DNA of 34,236 nt from assembly GCA_002418985.1 (NCBI GenBank), contig DIFE01000133.1, positions 1 through 34,236 on the forward strand, given 5' to 3'. The notes under the pieces were generated by a model, which worked only from the letters and a program-made list of their open reading frames with translations, ran no database searches and had not been told where the DNA came from. Below, one piece after another: positions 1 through 7,554 of the stretch; the stretch's first letter is position 1; the number at the start of each line of letters is the position of its first letter. The DNA is from Deltaproteobacteria bacterium UBA5756. GTDB lineage: Bacteria > Desulfobacterota > Syntrophorhabdia > Syntrophorhabdales > Syntrophorhabdaceae. The translations under genes were made by a program, and so were the position numbers.

Positions 1-310
1 CTGAAAGAACTTGACCATCTCTGTACATCGGACACGCCTGATCAACGAACGTAATCCGGTTATTATTCTCTTGTATTTCTCTGAGCATATCATTTTCAAC
101 GGCGGGCGTATACCACTTTGCTATACTTCCCGGTGCGTCCGCATCCCGTTTGTGCCGCGGTTCGCCTTTAGAAACCTGCGCCAAACATAGACATGCCGTC
201 TGTTCGCATCCGCGGTCAGCCACGACGATGTTGAGCAGCTTTTCCTGATCGGCGGCCGTCAGTTCCCCCCCTGTACGAGCCTGGTACCGACTCGCAGGTT
301 CCGTTATCAA
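1..310 (-). CDS. Unidentified partial coding region, runs off the left edge
   Basis: An open frame on the minus strand runs from a possible TTG start at 310 to base 1 without a stop, about 103 codons. A purine-rich stretch (AAAGAGGGGG) lies 2-3 bases before the TTG, and an in-frame TGA lies further upstream near 349. The translation has ordinary soluble-protein composition, with stretches such as ELTAADQEKLLNIVVADRGC and RITFVDQACPMYRDGQ, and three Cys near the middle. I do not recognise the family. A second frame upstream (about 423-306) reads into this start and ends where it begins, so the real gene could begin earlier and carry a frameshift. Only part of the protein is visible, so no function is proposed. 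Confidence 0.4.
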   Translation of the reverse strand, partial: MITEPASRYQARTGGELTAADQEKLLNIVVADRGCEQTACLCLAQVSKGEPRHKRDADAPGSIAKWYTPAVENDMLREIQENNNRITFVDQACPMYRDGQVLS

Positions 311-437
311 AACCCCCTCTTTGCGGTCGTTACCAACTTCCAGCGATCAGTTGTGATTAGTAAACTTTGATAAGCCGCTCCGGTCAAAAAACCTATACCT
401 GTTTCTCCGGTGCGAGCACTCATAGTGTTTCTTCCCG

Positions 438-1427
438 TCAAATGCAGCCTGGTGGCCTGGTCATAATATCCGTTTCCCCAGCTGCGGAAATGGCGAGCAA
501 GGGCGCGTGATGAACTACTTGTGACCAGGGCATGCCGGCGCTCAGATGCATGGCAGCGCCTACCGCCAGCGAAACGACCAGGGAAGCTACGACTATGGCT
601 TGGACTTGCAGAAACTCCACTCCAACTCGCCGCTTCTTCTTTAACATCCCGTAATAGAACATCAGCGGGACCGCACCGGCAAGGCAGAGCAGGGTAATCC
701 AGGCCTGTGCGGGCCAGCCCAACGTCGCGAGGCTTCCGTCATGCGGCGCGAAGCTCCCCGTCGAGACCGCCGCAAACGTATACAGTACCGCGTCGAAAAG
801 CCCGACTCCTACCGACAAGGAACCGATGATGCCCAGGGCGGTCAAAGCCCCATAAATTTTCAGGACCTGCCGTGCCTGTGCCCGCGTGCCACCAACCAGA
901 TCGTCGGTTTCCGTCTCTGTGACAGCCAGTCCTTTCGCCAGGAGACCCGGGTGTATCACGAACGCCAGCGAGAACACGATGATACCCAGTCCTCCATACC
1001 ACTGCATCCAGGCGCGGCCAAAGAGAAACGTCGCCGGCGCGCCAACCAGCGTCGCCATCGTGCTCAGTCCCGTGGTTGTCACGCCAGAGATGGCTTCAAA
1101 AAGAGCATCCAGGAAACTCAGTCCCGAACTCATCATCGGGTAACACATGGTGAGCGGCCCGAAGAGGAAGATGAGGGCCACCAGCACCATGCCCTCATTG
1201 GCCTGCATGCCGGAAGGAGCCCGCAGCCGCGCCATCCCCAACCCCAGGGCTATGAGCGCGCCAACCACAACGGCATATCTCACGGTGATGTCATTCTCGC
1301 CAAAAATCAGCGACATCACCAGGGGCACCATCGCCAGCACGGCAAGCACGAGGCACAATTGTCCGAAATACTTGAAGATCACACGAGGACGGACAGCATA
1401 CCTGAGTTCGGTTGCCTGTTTAGCCAT
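438..1427 (-). pseudogene. trkH: TrkH-family K+ transporter subunit, C-terminally truncated
   Basis: TrkH/KtrB proteins are inner-membrane potassium channels built of four helix-pore-helix repeats, usually about 450-490 residues. This frame gives only 329 residues from an ATG preceded by GAAGGA seven bases upstream; a longer upstream reading is possible but would include the predicted promoter. Repeat 1 is intact, with filter TTTGL near residues 117-121, followed by the helix YGGLGIIVFSLAF. Repeat 2 has a filter-like STGSF near 222-226. The third pore begins as HAPLLAISAA (307-316), then turns into GETDIMTRPPGCI and a TGA, so the third and fourth filters are missing. No trkA gene is nearby in the window. 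Because at least half of the four-part filter is lost, this is probably a remnant or a gene broken by a rearrangement or frameshift near 480. Confidence 0.65.
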
Positions 1428-1505
1428 AGATGAATCCTTCCTCTTTCCGCCCGAGAGCAAGCGGTCGTTCCGCAAGCTCCTTGCGATTTGTTGTCTACTC
1501 CAATA

Positions 1506-1534
1506 AGCATAATGAGGGACAGTTGGAACGTCAA
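1506..1534 (-). promoter_or_regulatory. Predicted sigma-70 promoter of trkH
   Basis: On the minus strand TTGACG (1534-1529) is followed after 17 bases by TATGCT (1511-1506): five of six and four of six consensus matches with ideal spacing. The predicted start near 1499 gives a leader of about 70 nt before the ATG at 1427, which also argues against the longer upstream start. Predicted from sequence only. Confidence 0.45.
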
Positions 1535-1664
1535 GAATCTCCAATAAACCGGGAAACATACATAACTGAATCATGAGACAGGGGGGGAAGCGCCGTGAAT
1601 TATCGGAGGGTACTCAGGATAGTACTCTGGAAACGGCGGGGAAACCCTGGCGACGAGATGGGAA

Positions 1665-2948
1665 TCAGTTCCCTAAAAAGAGCTTGGGAAGAAACGTTGC
1701 GATCCAGGGAACATAGGTAATGACAAGAAGACAGCCAAAGAAAATCAGGATAAAGGGCAGGATGGCCTTGCCTACGTCGACAAGGGAACGTTTCATGATC
1801 GCCATCGAAACGAAGAGGTTCAATCCGAATGGCGGCGTCAGGAAGCCGCATTCGACATTTACGATCATGATGATCCCGTAATGAACGAGATCGATATTAT
1901 ATTTCGCGAGGGTCGCACCCAGGATGGGAGAAATGATGATAATGGCCGTCACGATGTCCATCAGCGCACCGATGATGAGAAGCGCGCCATTTATAGCCAG
2001 GAGAAAAAGCCATTTGCTCTCGATGTTGGCAACGATAAGTTCCGCAAGTTTCACCGGTATCTGTTCGACCGTAAGAAGCCAGATGAAGGTCATCGCGCAG
2101 GAGAGAATGAAAAGCAGGCACCCCGAGAGAACCGCCGAATCCCTGCAAATAGTGAACAGGCGGTTGAACTTGAGTTCCTTGTATACAAAAAGCTCGATAA
2201 CAAGGGCGTAAACGACCGATACCGCCGCTGCCTCGGTAGGGGTAAAGATACCTCCATAGATCCCGCCGAGGACAAGAACGGGCAGGAAAAGCGCCCATAT
2301 GCCATCTTTGAGGACCTTTAGAGCTTCCTTGAAGGTGTAAGTAGTTTCCGATTTCCAGCCATGCTTTCTGGACTGGTAGAAGGAATAGCCTATAAGACAG
2401 ACGCCTATGAAAATACCGGGAAGAAACCCGGCCATGAACATCTCCGCCACGGATACGTTCATGACGAGGGCGTAGAGAATCATGGGAATACTCGGAGGGA
2501 TAAGGATCCCCAGGGAACCGGAGGATGTCAGAAGACCCATGGAAAAACGCTCTCCATACCCTTCCTTCATAAGGGCGGGCATCATGATGCTTCCGATAGC
2601 GATGACGGTAGCCGGTGAAGAACCGGAAATTGCCGCGAAGAACATACAGGCCAAAATGGAAGCTATGGCGAGTCCGCCGGTGAACCGGCCGACGCAAAGC
2701 TTCATCACGTTCACAAGCCTCGTCGAAATGGCGCCTTCCGCCATGATGTTCCCCGCAAGAATAAAGAAGGGAACGCCGAGAAGAACAAAATTATCGAGCC
2801 CATTGAACAATTGCTGAATGAGCGAGGTAAGCGGCGTCTGAGCAATAAAAATAAGGTAGATCGCCGTCGTTGCCACGAGAACGATGGCAATGGGGGCGCT
2901 AAGAGCAAGGAGGACAAAGAAGCACAGGAGGACAATCGTAAGGCTCAT
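1665..2948 (-). CDS. dctM: TRAP transporter large permease (DctM)
   Basis: This is the large inner-membrane subunit of a tripartite ATP-independent periplasmic (TRAP) transporter. It moves a carboxylate-type substrate handed over by the periplasmic binding protein, driven by a sodium gradient. The 427 residues are the normal DctM length and are almost wholly hydrophobic, with about a dozen membrane segments. Typical blocks include FNGLDNFVLLGVPFFILAGN, a serine/glycine-rich AAISGSSPATVIAIGSIMMP around residues 100-120, SSGSLGILIPPSIPMILYA, and GFLTPPFGLNLFV near the end, all characteristic of the IT-superfamily fold. It starts three bases after the dctQ stop, with GAGGAA about ten bases upstream, so the two are probably translated together. 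No clear terminator follows. Confidence 0.95.
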   Translation of the reverse strand: MSLTIVLLCFFVLLALSAPIAIVLVATTAIYLIFIAQTPLTSLIQQLFNGLDNFVLLGVPFFILAGNIMAEGAISTRLVNVMKLCVGRFTGGLAIASILACMFFAAISGSSPATVIAIGSIMMPALMKEGYGERFSMGLLTSSGSLGILIPPSIPMILYALVMNVSVAEMFMAGFLPGIFIGVCLIGYSFYQSRKHGWKSETTYTFKEALKVLKDGIWALFLPVLVLGGIYGGIFTPTEAAAVSVVYALVIELFVYKELKFNRLFTICRDSAVLSGCLLFILSCAMTFIWLLTVEQIPVKLAELIVANIESKWLFLLAINGALLIIGALMDIVTAIIIISPILGATLAKYNIDLVHYGIIMIVNVECGFLTPPFGLNLFVSMAIMKRSLVDVGKAILPFILIFFGCLLVITYVPWIATFLPKLFLGN

Positions 2949-2951
2949 CGG

Positions 2952-3458
2952 CTATTTTTTCCTCACCCTTTCGAATGGTTCCCCCTTGAGACAACTTCTG
3001 AGATGCCGATGAGACAGCGCAAAGAAACGAACGGCCATCGTCAGGGCGAAAAGGGGGATCGGAATATAGGGAATGTACATCGGTATCTGCATGGCGGAAC
3101 TCGTCACGCCAAACTTCTTGAGCGTCATAAGGTGCACGGTGCCATAGTAGATAAAGAGGATCGTCACAATTCCCGATATGAAATAAGCGACGGTTTTTAA
3201 AAGGTGGCTCACCCGGTCAGGTACAAATTCCGTTAACGCTTCCATGGAAAAATGGGTTCCATACTTGATCCCGATGGATGCGGCAAGATACGTACAGAAG
3301 ATCATCGTATAGTTCGCCACCTCACCGAACCAGGTAAAGGTGTGGTTCATGGTATAACGGAGAGCCGTCTCAAAAAATGTGAGAAGAGCAATTCCGAGCA
3401 GCGAGAAAGCGGCAAAACCTTCCTCGATCGTCTGGAGTTTCCTTACGAAGTCTTTCAT
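2952..3458 (-). CDS. dctQ: TRAP transporter small permease (DctQ)
   Basis: This is the four-helix small membrane subunit that pairs with DctM in the TRAP transporter. It has 168 residues, the usual size, with hydrophobic segments near residues 15-35, 47-67, 90-110 and 125-150. The motif FTWFGEVANYTMIFCTYLAA matches the second helix of DctQ proteins (pattern W.eE...y..i...flg), and GTHFSMEALTEFVP follows it. The basic C-terminus would face the cytoplasm. It sits 48 bases after dctP and 3 bases before dctM, which gives the common P-Q-M gene order. Confidence 0.93.
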   Translation of the reverse strand: MKDFVRKLQTIEEGFAAFSLLGIALLTFFETALRYTMNHTFTWFGEVANYTMIFCTYLAASIGIKYGTHFSMEALTEFVPDRVSHLLKTVAYFISGIVTILFIYYGTVHLMTLKKFGVTSSAMQIPMYIPYIPIPLFALTMAVRFFALSHRHLRSCLKGEPFERVRKK

Positions 3459-3506
3459 GTCGGATGGGGGGAGAGGCTCGCCCCTCCCCCTTATAATTGG
3501 CCTTTA

Positions 3507-4517
3507 CTATTTCTTCTTCGAATAAAAATCGATCTTCTTCATAAAGAAGTTGTACCACTCGGCGCCGAACACGCCTTTGTACTTATCGTAGACCGGTTGT
3601 ACCGCCTTCCTGAAGACATCCCTGTCCTTCGCGGTGAGAACGTAAACGTCCACTTTCTGGGCCTTTGCCTTCTCGATTGCGTCGGCGCTGCCCTTGGCGT
3701 TTCCTTCCCTGTTCACCTTGATCTGAACGGCGGCGGCTTCCCTGAATATCTTTTGCTGTTCCGGCGTCAGAGAGTTCCAGAATTTCTTGTTCACCACGAC
3801 GGGGCATTCGGTGAGAATGTGGTTCGAGACAGTGGCAAACTTATTCACCTCGGTGAACTTCATGAGAACAGATGTGAAAAGCGGGTTGTCCTGGCCATCT
3901 ATAACCTTCTGCTGAAGGGCGTTATAGATTTCCGGAAACGGCATCGGCGTGGGGTTCGCACCCAGCGCCTTGAAGGTATCGATAAACACCGGACTCTCGA
4001 CGACCCTTATCTTCAGTCCATTGAGGTCCTCCGGTTTCTTGATCGGCCGTTTTGAGTTCGTCAGGTCCCTGAACTCATTCTCTGTGTAGCCGATAAAGAT
4101 AAAACCCTTCGGCTCGCAGTATTTGGCAAAGCGCTGCTGGACTTCCTTATCATCGAGAACCTTATAGGCAACCGCCCTGTTGGGGTAGACGAAAGGCAGC
4201 TCGATAATGCCGATTTCGGGAACGAAGTTCGCGAGCACCCCTGATGTGACCGCTGTCATGTGGAGGGTTCCTGCCTGGACCTGTTCGGTCATCGAGCGTT
4301 CACCGCCGAGCTGACCCAGCGGGAATACCTGGACCTCAATCTCCCCCTTGGTCTTTTCCGTCACATACTTGGCAAATGCAACCGCACCGAAGTGCTGCGG
4401 ATGAATGGGTGGACCAACGTGACCGTATTTCACGATGATCTTGGCGGAAGCGTTAACCTGCAAAAAGACAAAAACCACAATAAGAATCATTGAAACAATC
4501 AAAAGTTTCTTAAACAT
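3507..4517 (-). CDS. dctP: TRAP transporter periplasmic substrate-binding protein (DctP family)
   Basis: This is the secreted solute-binding component of the TRAP system, 336 residues. The start chosen is ATG at 4517, because AAGGAG lies six bases upstream; an upstream GTG would place that site inside the gene. A signal peptide covers roughly residues 1-26 (FKKLLIVSMILIVVFVF, cleavage near NASA-K). The mature part shows family blocks: KYGHVGPPIHPQHFGA at the N-terminus, VFPLGQLGGERSMTEQVQAG, the ligand-binding stretch LNGLKIRVVESPVFIDTF with the Arg that usually clamps a carboxylate, and PFPEIYNALQQKVIDGQDNP. The substrate cannot be read from sequence; organic or aromatic acids are the usual ligands. 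The 48-base gap to dctQ may allow higher expression of the binding protein. Confidence 0.94.
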   Translation of the reverse strand: MFKKLLIVSMILIVVFVFLQVNASAKIIVKYGHVGPPIHPQHFGAVAFAKYVTEKTKGEIEVQVFPLGQLGGERSMTEQVQAGTLHMTAVTSGVLANFVPEIGIIELPFVYPNRAVAYKVLDDKEVQQRFAKYCEPKGFIFIGYTENEFRDLTNSKRPIKKPEDLNGLKIRVVESPVFIDTFKALGANPTPMPFPEIYNALQQKVIDGQDNPLFTSVLMKFTEVNKFATVSNHILTECPVVVNKKFWNSLTPEQQKIFREAAAVQIKVNREGNAKGSADAIEKAKAQKVDVYVLTAKDRDVFRKAVQPVYDKYKGVFGAEWYNFFMKKIDFYSKKK

Positions 4518-4683
4518 GGCGAGCTCCTTCACGAGTCTTTTTCTTAATGAGTCTCATACAAGTCATTCCTTGTCAAATAAAAAGTAAATATTTCGCGGCC
4601 CTGACGGCGTGCAATTTCATGACAAGTAGCAGGAATCAAAAGGAATATCAGGTTAGATGGTTGAAAGAAGCTTGAAAAGCAAT

Positions 4684-4725
4684 GAGCGGCCATAATGCAT
4701 ATCCGGGGATGCATTATGGCCGCTC
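4684..4725. repeat. Perfect 17-bp inverted repeat, likely transcription-ending hairpin
   Basis: GAGCGGCCATAATGCAT (4684-4700) and its exact reverse complement (4709-4725) flank an 8-base loop, ATCCGGGG. The repeat lies 28 bases after the stop of the secreted protein gene ending at 4754 and upstream of the TRAP operon. A T-run is weak on both sides (ATTGCTTTTC when read leftward), so this is an atypical terminator or an RNA-stabilising stem. I see no second copy in the window. Confidence 0.6.
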
Positions 4726-4753
4726 TCCTACAGAGACGGTTTTATATCATCGG

Positions 4754-5296
4754 TCAATGTTTTTGTCTTCCATTACCATTGCCGTTCTTGTGACTATTCC
4801 CGCTCTTTGCCCTATGTTCTTTTTTCCCGTAGCCGGCCCGATGCCCCGAAGGCCCGCCGGCCCGACCGTCCCAATGACGATCTCGTTCCCAGTTCTTCCA
4901 GTTCTTTTTCATATGGCCGTAGGGGATCTTCTTGTGGCCCGGTGGAACATGTCTGTAATCAGGCGGGAGCTTCACAAGCACGGGTGGCACGGAGCCATGA
5001 TGGATCTGCGCCCACGGTCCCCTGTAGGACCTCGCCCTGAACCAGCGGCCCTGATGTGGGCGATACCAGTTTCCCGCGTAAAAGAAAAGACCGACGGAAA
5101 TATCGGGGGCGTAGTAAACGTAAGGCGTGCCGTATACTACGGCCATTGGAGGGGGACTTTCGATCACTAACGGCGGCGGAGGCGCAAAGACCCCTATGTT
5201 CACGTTTACCTCGGCAATGCATATTCCGGACACTATCGCCCATACGCAGAGGGAAACGGACAAAAGAAGGTATTTTCTCATGTTGATTTTCATCAT
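4754..5296 (-). CDS. Secreted proline-rich, basic protein of unknown function
   Basis: The 180-residue product begins with a signal peptide (about residues 1-29, MRKYLLLSVSLCVWAIVSGICIAE). A proline-rich stretch follows (FAPPPPLVIESPPPMAVVYG), then an aromatic block (YVYYAPDISVGLFFYAGNWY, RWFRARSYRGPW). The C-terminal 70 residues are strongly basic and rich in Gly, His, Lys and Asn and are probably disordered. Small exported proteins with Tyr/Trp-Gly-Arg blocks of this kind are common in Deltaproteobacteria near envelope-stress genes, but I know of no established function. It starts nine bases after the stop of the glycine-zipper lipoprotein gene, so both should share the sigma-54 promoter at 5577-5593. 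An internal ATG at codon 6 (MRKYLL) is an alternative start. Confidence 0.75.
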   Translation of the reverse strand: MMKINMRKYLLLSVSLCVWAIVSGICIAEVNVNIGVFAPPPPLVIESPPPMAVVYGTPYVYYAPDISVGLFFYAGNWYRPHQGRWFRARSYRGPWAQIHHGSVPPVLVKLPPDYRHVPPGHKKIPYGHMKKNWKNWERDRHWDGRAGGPSGHRAGYGKKEHRAKSGNSHKNGNGNGRQKH

Positions 5297-5305
5297 ACGT
5301 TCCCG

Positions 5306-5542
5306 TTACTTCTTCTTCTGAACGTCATCATAGATCAAGCCGCCTACGGTACCGACTCCTGCCCCGATGGCAGTTCCCACCAGGACGCTCCCACCTGTCA
5401 GGATAGTTAAAGCCGCTCCGGATCCTGCCCCGATTGCTCCGCCACTGAGAGCCCGCTGTTGGGTGGCACTCATGTGAGAACATCCCGTTATCATTGCCAT
5501 CAGCACCGCGAGCGCTACAACAACTCTACGCTTGTTTTTCAT
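5306..5542 (-). CDS. Small glycine-zipper lipoprotein
   Basis: The 78-residue protein has a lipoprotein signal: KNKRR, then VVVALAVLMAMITGC with the lipidated Cys at residue 21. The mature part carries a glycine zipper, with Gly/Ala at spaced positions across SGGAIGAGSGAALTILTGG and VGTAIGAGVGTVGGLIYDD, as in OsmB/YmgG-type and other outer-membrane stress lipoproteins. The start is firm: GGAGGAGG lies six to eight bases before the ATG. It is the first gene after a near-consensus sigma-54 promoter and just downstream of the glrK-qseG-glrR trio, so regulation by that system is likely. The exact role is unknown; glycine zippers usually insert into or self-associate at membranes. Confidence 0.85.
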   Translation of the reverse strand: MKNKRRVVVALAVLMAMITGCSHMSATQQRALSGGAIGAGSGAALTILTGGSVLVGTAIGAGVGTVGGLIYDDVQKKK

Positions 5543-5576
5543 TGCAAACCTCCTCCATCAGGTTACGGATGAACAA

Positions 5577-5593
5577 TACAATATCCGTGCCAA
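5577..5593 (-). promoter_or_regulatory. Near-consensus sigma-54 (-24/-12) promoter
   Basis: The minus strand reads TTGGCACGGATATTGTA from 5593 to 5577. The -24 part matches YTGGCACG exactly. The -12 part reads TTGTA against consensus TTGCW, with the correct ten-base spacing between GG (5591-5590) and GT (5579-5578). Initiation about twelve bases further on leaves a leader of about 24 nt carrying the GGAGG site of the gene starting at 5542. The C-to-T change in the -12 GC may weaken the promoter. Confidence 0.7.
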
Positions 5594-5753
5594 ATTGTAA
5601 CTCGTTGTAATGATTATGTTAATATGAAGAGATTTGCTTTTTTTGTATGGATATTCATTCACCGGTCATAGCGGGAAAAGGTGCCGTAAAAGGGGTATGT
5701 TATTGACAATATAAGGGAATCTGGAAAAGAACCCGGTGCAGGGAAACCATACA

Positions 5754-7115
5754 CTATGTCTTCTTGAAGCTATCCGGCTTGAGATCGTATTTCCTGAGGA
5801 GGGAATAAAGATCAGCGCGATATTTTCCTGCCAGGTTTGCAGCCTTGCTCACGTTACCCTCCGCCACCTGGAGGACCCAATTCAGGTAGTCCCGTTCAAA
5901 GTCCTCCTTGGCCTCCTTGAAAGGCTTTGGTGATGTCGAAAGGTCCTCCTTCAGTGGAAGGATCGCGTCCTCCGATATGGACTCCCGGCGACTGGTGGCC
6001 ACTGCGCACTCAACGGCATTTTCCAGTTCTCTGACGTTGCCCGGCCAATCGTGGAGCATCAGTTTTTGTATGGCCATGGGTGTAAAACCTTTAATGCCCT
6101 TGTTCATCCTTTCTGATGTCTTTTTAAGGAAGTGTTCCGCCAACGGGAGAATATCCTCCTTTCTCTCCCTCAGGGGAGGGATGCGGACAGGGATGACATG
6201 GATCCTGTAAAACAGGTCCTCTCGAAAAGCCCCTCTCTTAACCTCGGCTTCAAGGTCTTTGTTGGTCGCGACGATCAGCCGCAGATCCACATCAACGGGT
6301 TTCTCGCTCCCCAACGGATAGAATTGCCTTTCCTGGAGCACCCTCAGGAGCTTCGCCTGAAGCGATAACGGCATATCCCCAATCTCATCCAGAAAAAGTG
6401 TCCCTCCGTCCGCCTGCGCCAGGAAGCCCCTGGAGTTTTTTACGGCTCCGGTAAAAGCGCCTTTCTCATAGCCGAAAAGTTCGCTTTCCAGCAGGGTTTC
6501 CGGTATGGCGGCACAGTTGATGGCAGTAAAGGCTTTATCTTTTCTGGTACTCGCAAAATGAACGGCCTTCGCAACAAGCTCTTTTCCGGTACCGCTCTCG
6601 CCGTAGATGCATACAGTTGAATCCGTGGGTGCAATTCGCGACACCAGGCTGAGGACGGACTGCATTTTGCGGCTGTTTCCGATGATATTTGAAAAGGTAT
6701 ATCGCTCTTCCAGAATACCTTCGAGTCTTTTTACCTCGGAATGGAGTCTGCGGTTCTCAAGGGCCCTTTCTATCTGCAGAAGCAATTCGTCAAGGTCGAA
6801 AGGCTTCGCAAGATAATTGAAGGCCCCCATCCTGATCGCCTCAACGGCGCTCTTGACGCTGCTGTGGGCGGTAAGAATGATAACGGGCATTTCCGGGTTT
6901 ATTTGATGGATGTCACGCATCAGGGTTATCCCGTCCGTACGTGGAAGCTTAAGATCGACGACGGACAGATCAAAGATTCGCCCTTTTACAGCCGCGAGCG
7001 CCTCCTCCCCGTCGTGGGCCGTCGTTACTTCATAATCCGCCGACTGAAGCATCATGCTCATCAGTTCGAGCAGGTTTCGATCGTCATCAACGATCAATAT
7101 CTTTCCCAAAGGCAT
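5754..7115 (-). CDS. glrR: Sigma-54-dependent response regulator, GlrR-like
   Basis: The 453-residue NtrC-class activator has three domains. The receiver (about 1-120) has acidic DDD at 9-11, phospho-acceptor Asp in VVDLKLP near 54 and Lys in LAKPFD near 104. The AAA+ domain (about 140-375) has Walker A GESGTGKE, the sigma-54 contact loop GAFTGA, Walker B GGTLFLDEIG and arginine-finger region REDLFYR. A Fis-type helix-turn-helix closes the protein (GNVSKAANLAGKYRADLYSLL). It starts four bases after the qseG-like stop, with GAGG just upstream. The order kinase-lipoprotein-regulator and the C-terminal sequence match E. coli glrK-qseG-glrR. The intact GAFTGA means it should activate sigma-54 promoters, and one lies directly downstream at 5577-5593. 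Confidence 0.93.
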   Translation of the reverse strand: MPLGKILIVDDDRNLLELMSMMLQSADYEVTTAHDGEEALAAVKGRIFDLSVVDLKLPRTDGITLMRDIHQINPEMPVIILTAHSSVKSAVEAIRMGAFNYLAKPFDLDELLLQIERALENRRLHSEVKRLEGILEERYTFSNIIGNSRKMQSVLSLVSRIAPTDSTVCIYGESGTGKELVAKAVHFASTRKDKAFTAINCAAIPETLLESELFGYEKGAFTGAVKNSRGFLAQADGGTLFLDEIGDMPLSLQAKLLRVLQERQFYPLGSEKPVDVDLRLIVATNKDLEAEVKRGAFREDLFYRIHVIPVRIPPLRERKEDILPLAEHFLKKTSERMNKGIKGFTPMAIQKLMLHDWPGNVRELENAVECAVATSRRESISEDAILPLKEDLSTSPKPFKEAKEDFERDYLNWVLQVAEGNVSKAANLAGKYRADLYSLLRKYDLKPDSFKKT

Positions 7116-7119
7116 TTCT

Positions 7120-7554
7120 CTACCTCGCCAGTTTCTTCTTTGTCCGCTCTATCTCGATGTCTATATCCTTTGATCTTTCAATCACCGCAAGAACTCCGAT
7201 CCATGTCCTGGCTTGCGGAACAAGGGGGCTCTGCGGATATTCCCTGACCACCCTTTGAAACATGGCCATTGATTTCCTGTAGTCCTTCTTCACGTAATTA
7301 TTGCTGGCATAGATGAGACCCATGTTGAAGAGGGCTTGCTCGCACGGCGGTTTCTTCTCGCAGAGCGACATAATATTCTGGTTCGCCTTCAAACCCCCCT
7401 CGAAGTCGCCCCGCGCATATAGTTCCTCCGCGTTCTGAATATCTCCGGATAATCTGCCCTGCTGTAAAGAAGAACATCCGAAGGGAAGAATCATCGTCAA
7501 CCCGGCAAGAAAACAGTAAAGGTACTTCCTCTGCCCGATTCGCTTTCTACACAA
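7120..7554 (-). CDS. qseG: QseG-like lipoprotein
   Basis: The 144-residue lipoprotein has signal RKYLYCFLAGLTMILPFGC with the lipidated Cys near residue 27. The rest is helical and TPR-like: ELYARGDFEGGLKANQNIM, EQALFNMGLIYAS and YRKSMAMFQRVVREYPQSP, ending in a charged helix. The start is TTG at 7554 because GGAGG lies exactly six bases before it. This makes the gene overlap the kinase gene by 58 bases in another frame, which suggests coupled translation. In E. coli the equivalent outer-membrane lipoprotein QseG binds and activates GlrK. I name it from position and general layout; sequence similarity is modest, and it could be a functionally equivalent TPR lipoprotein. Confidence 0.75.
   Translation of the reverse strand: MCRKRIGQRKYLYCFLAGLTMILPFGCSSLQQGRLSGDIQNAEELYARGDFEGGLKANQNIMSLCEKKPPCEQALFNMGLIYASNNYVKKDYRKSMAMFQRVVREYPQSPLVPQARTWIGVLAVIERSKDIDIEIERTKKKLAR

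Noticed and set aside
560..567. Second GGCGGTAG core on the minus strand
   Set aside because: Lies inside the trkH coding frame with no operon start behind it, so a chance match; kept as a caution for the leader element.
741..1433. Long plus-strand open frame opposite trkH
   Set aside because: Arg/His/Gln-rich translation without family features, lying wholly antisense to a clear membrane protein gene; a shadow frame.
1897..2697. 266-codon minus-strand frame inside dctM
   Set aside because: Same strand but another phase of dctM; Arg/His-rich translation and no ribosome site.
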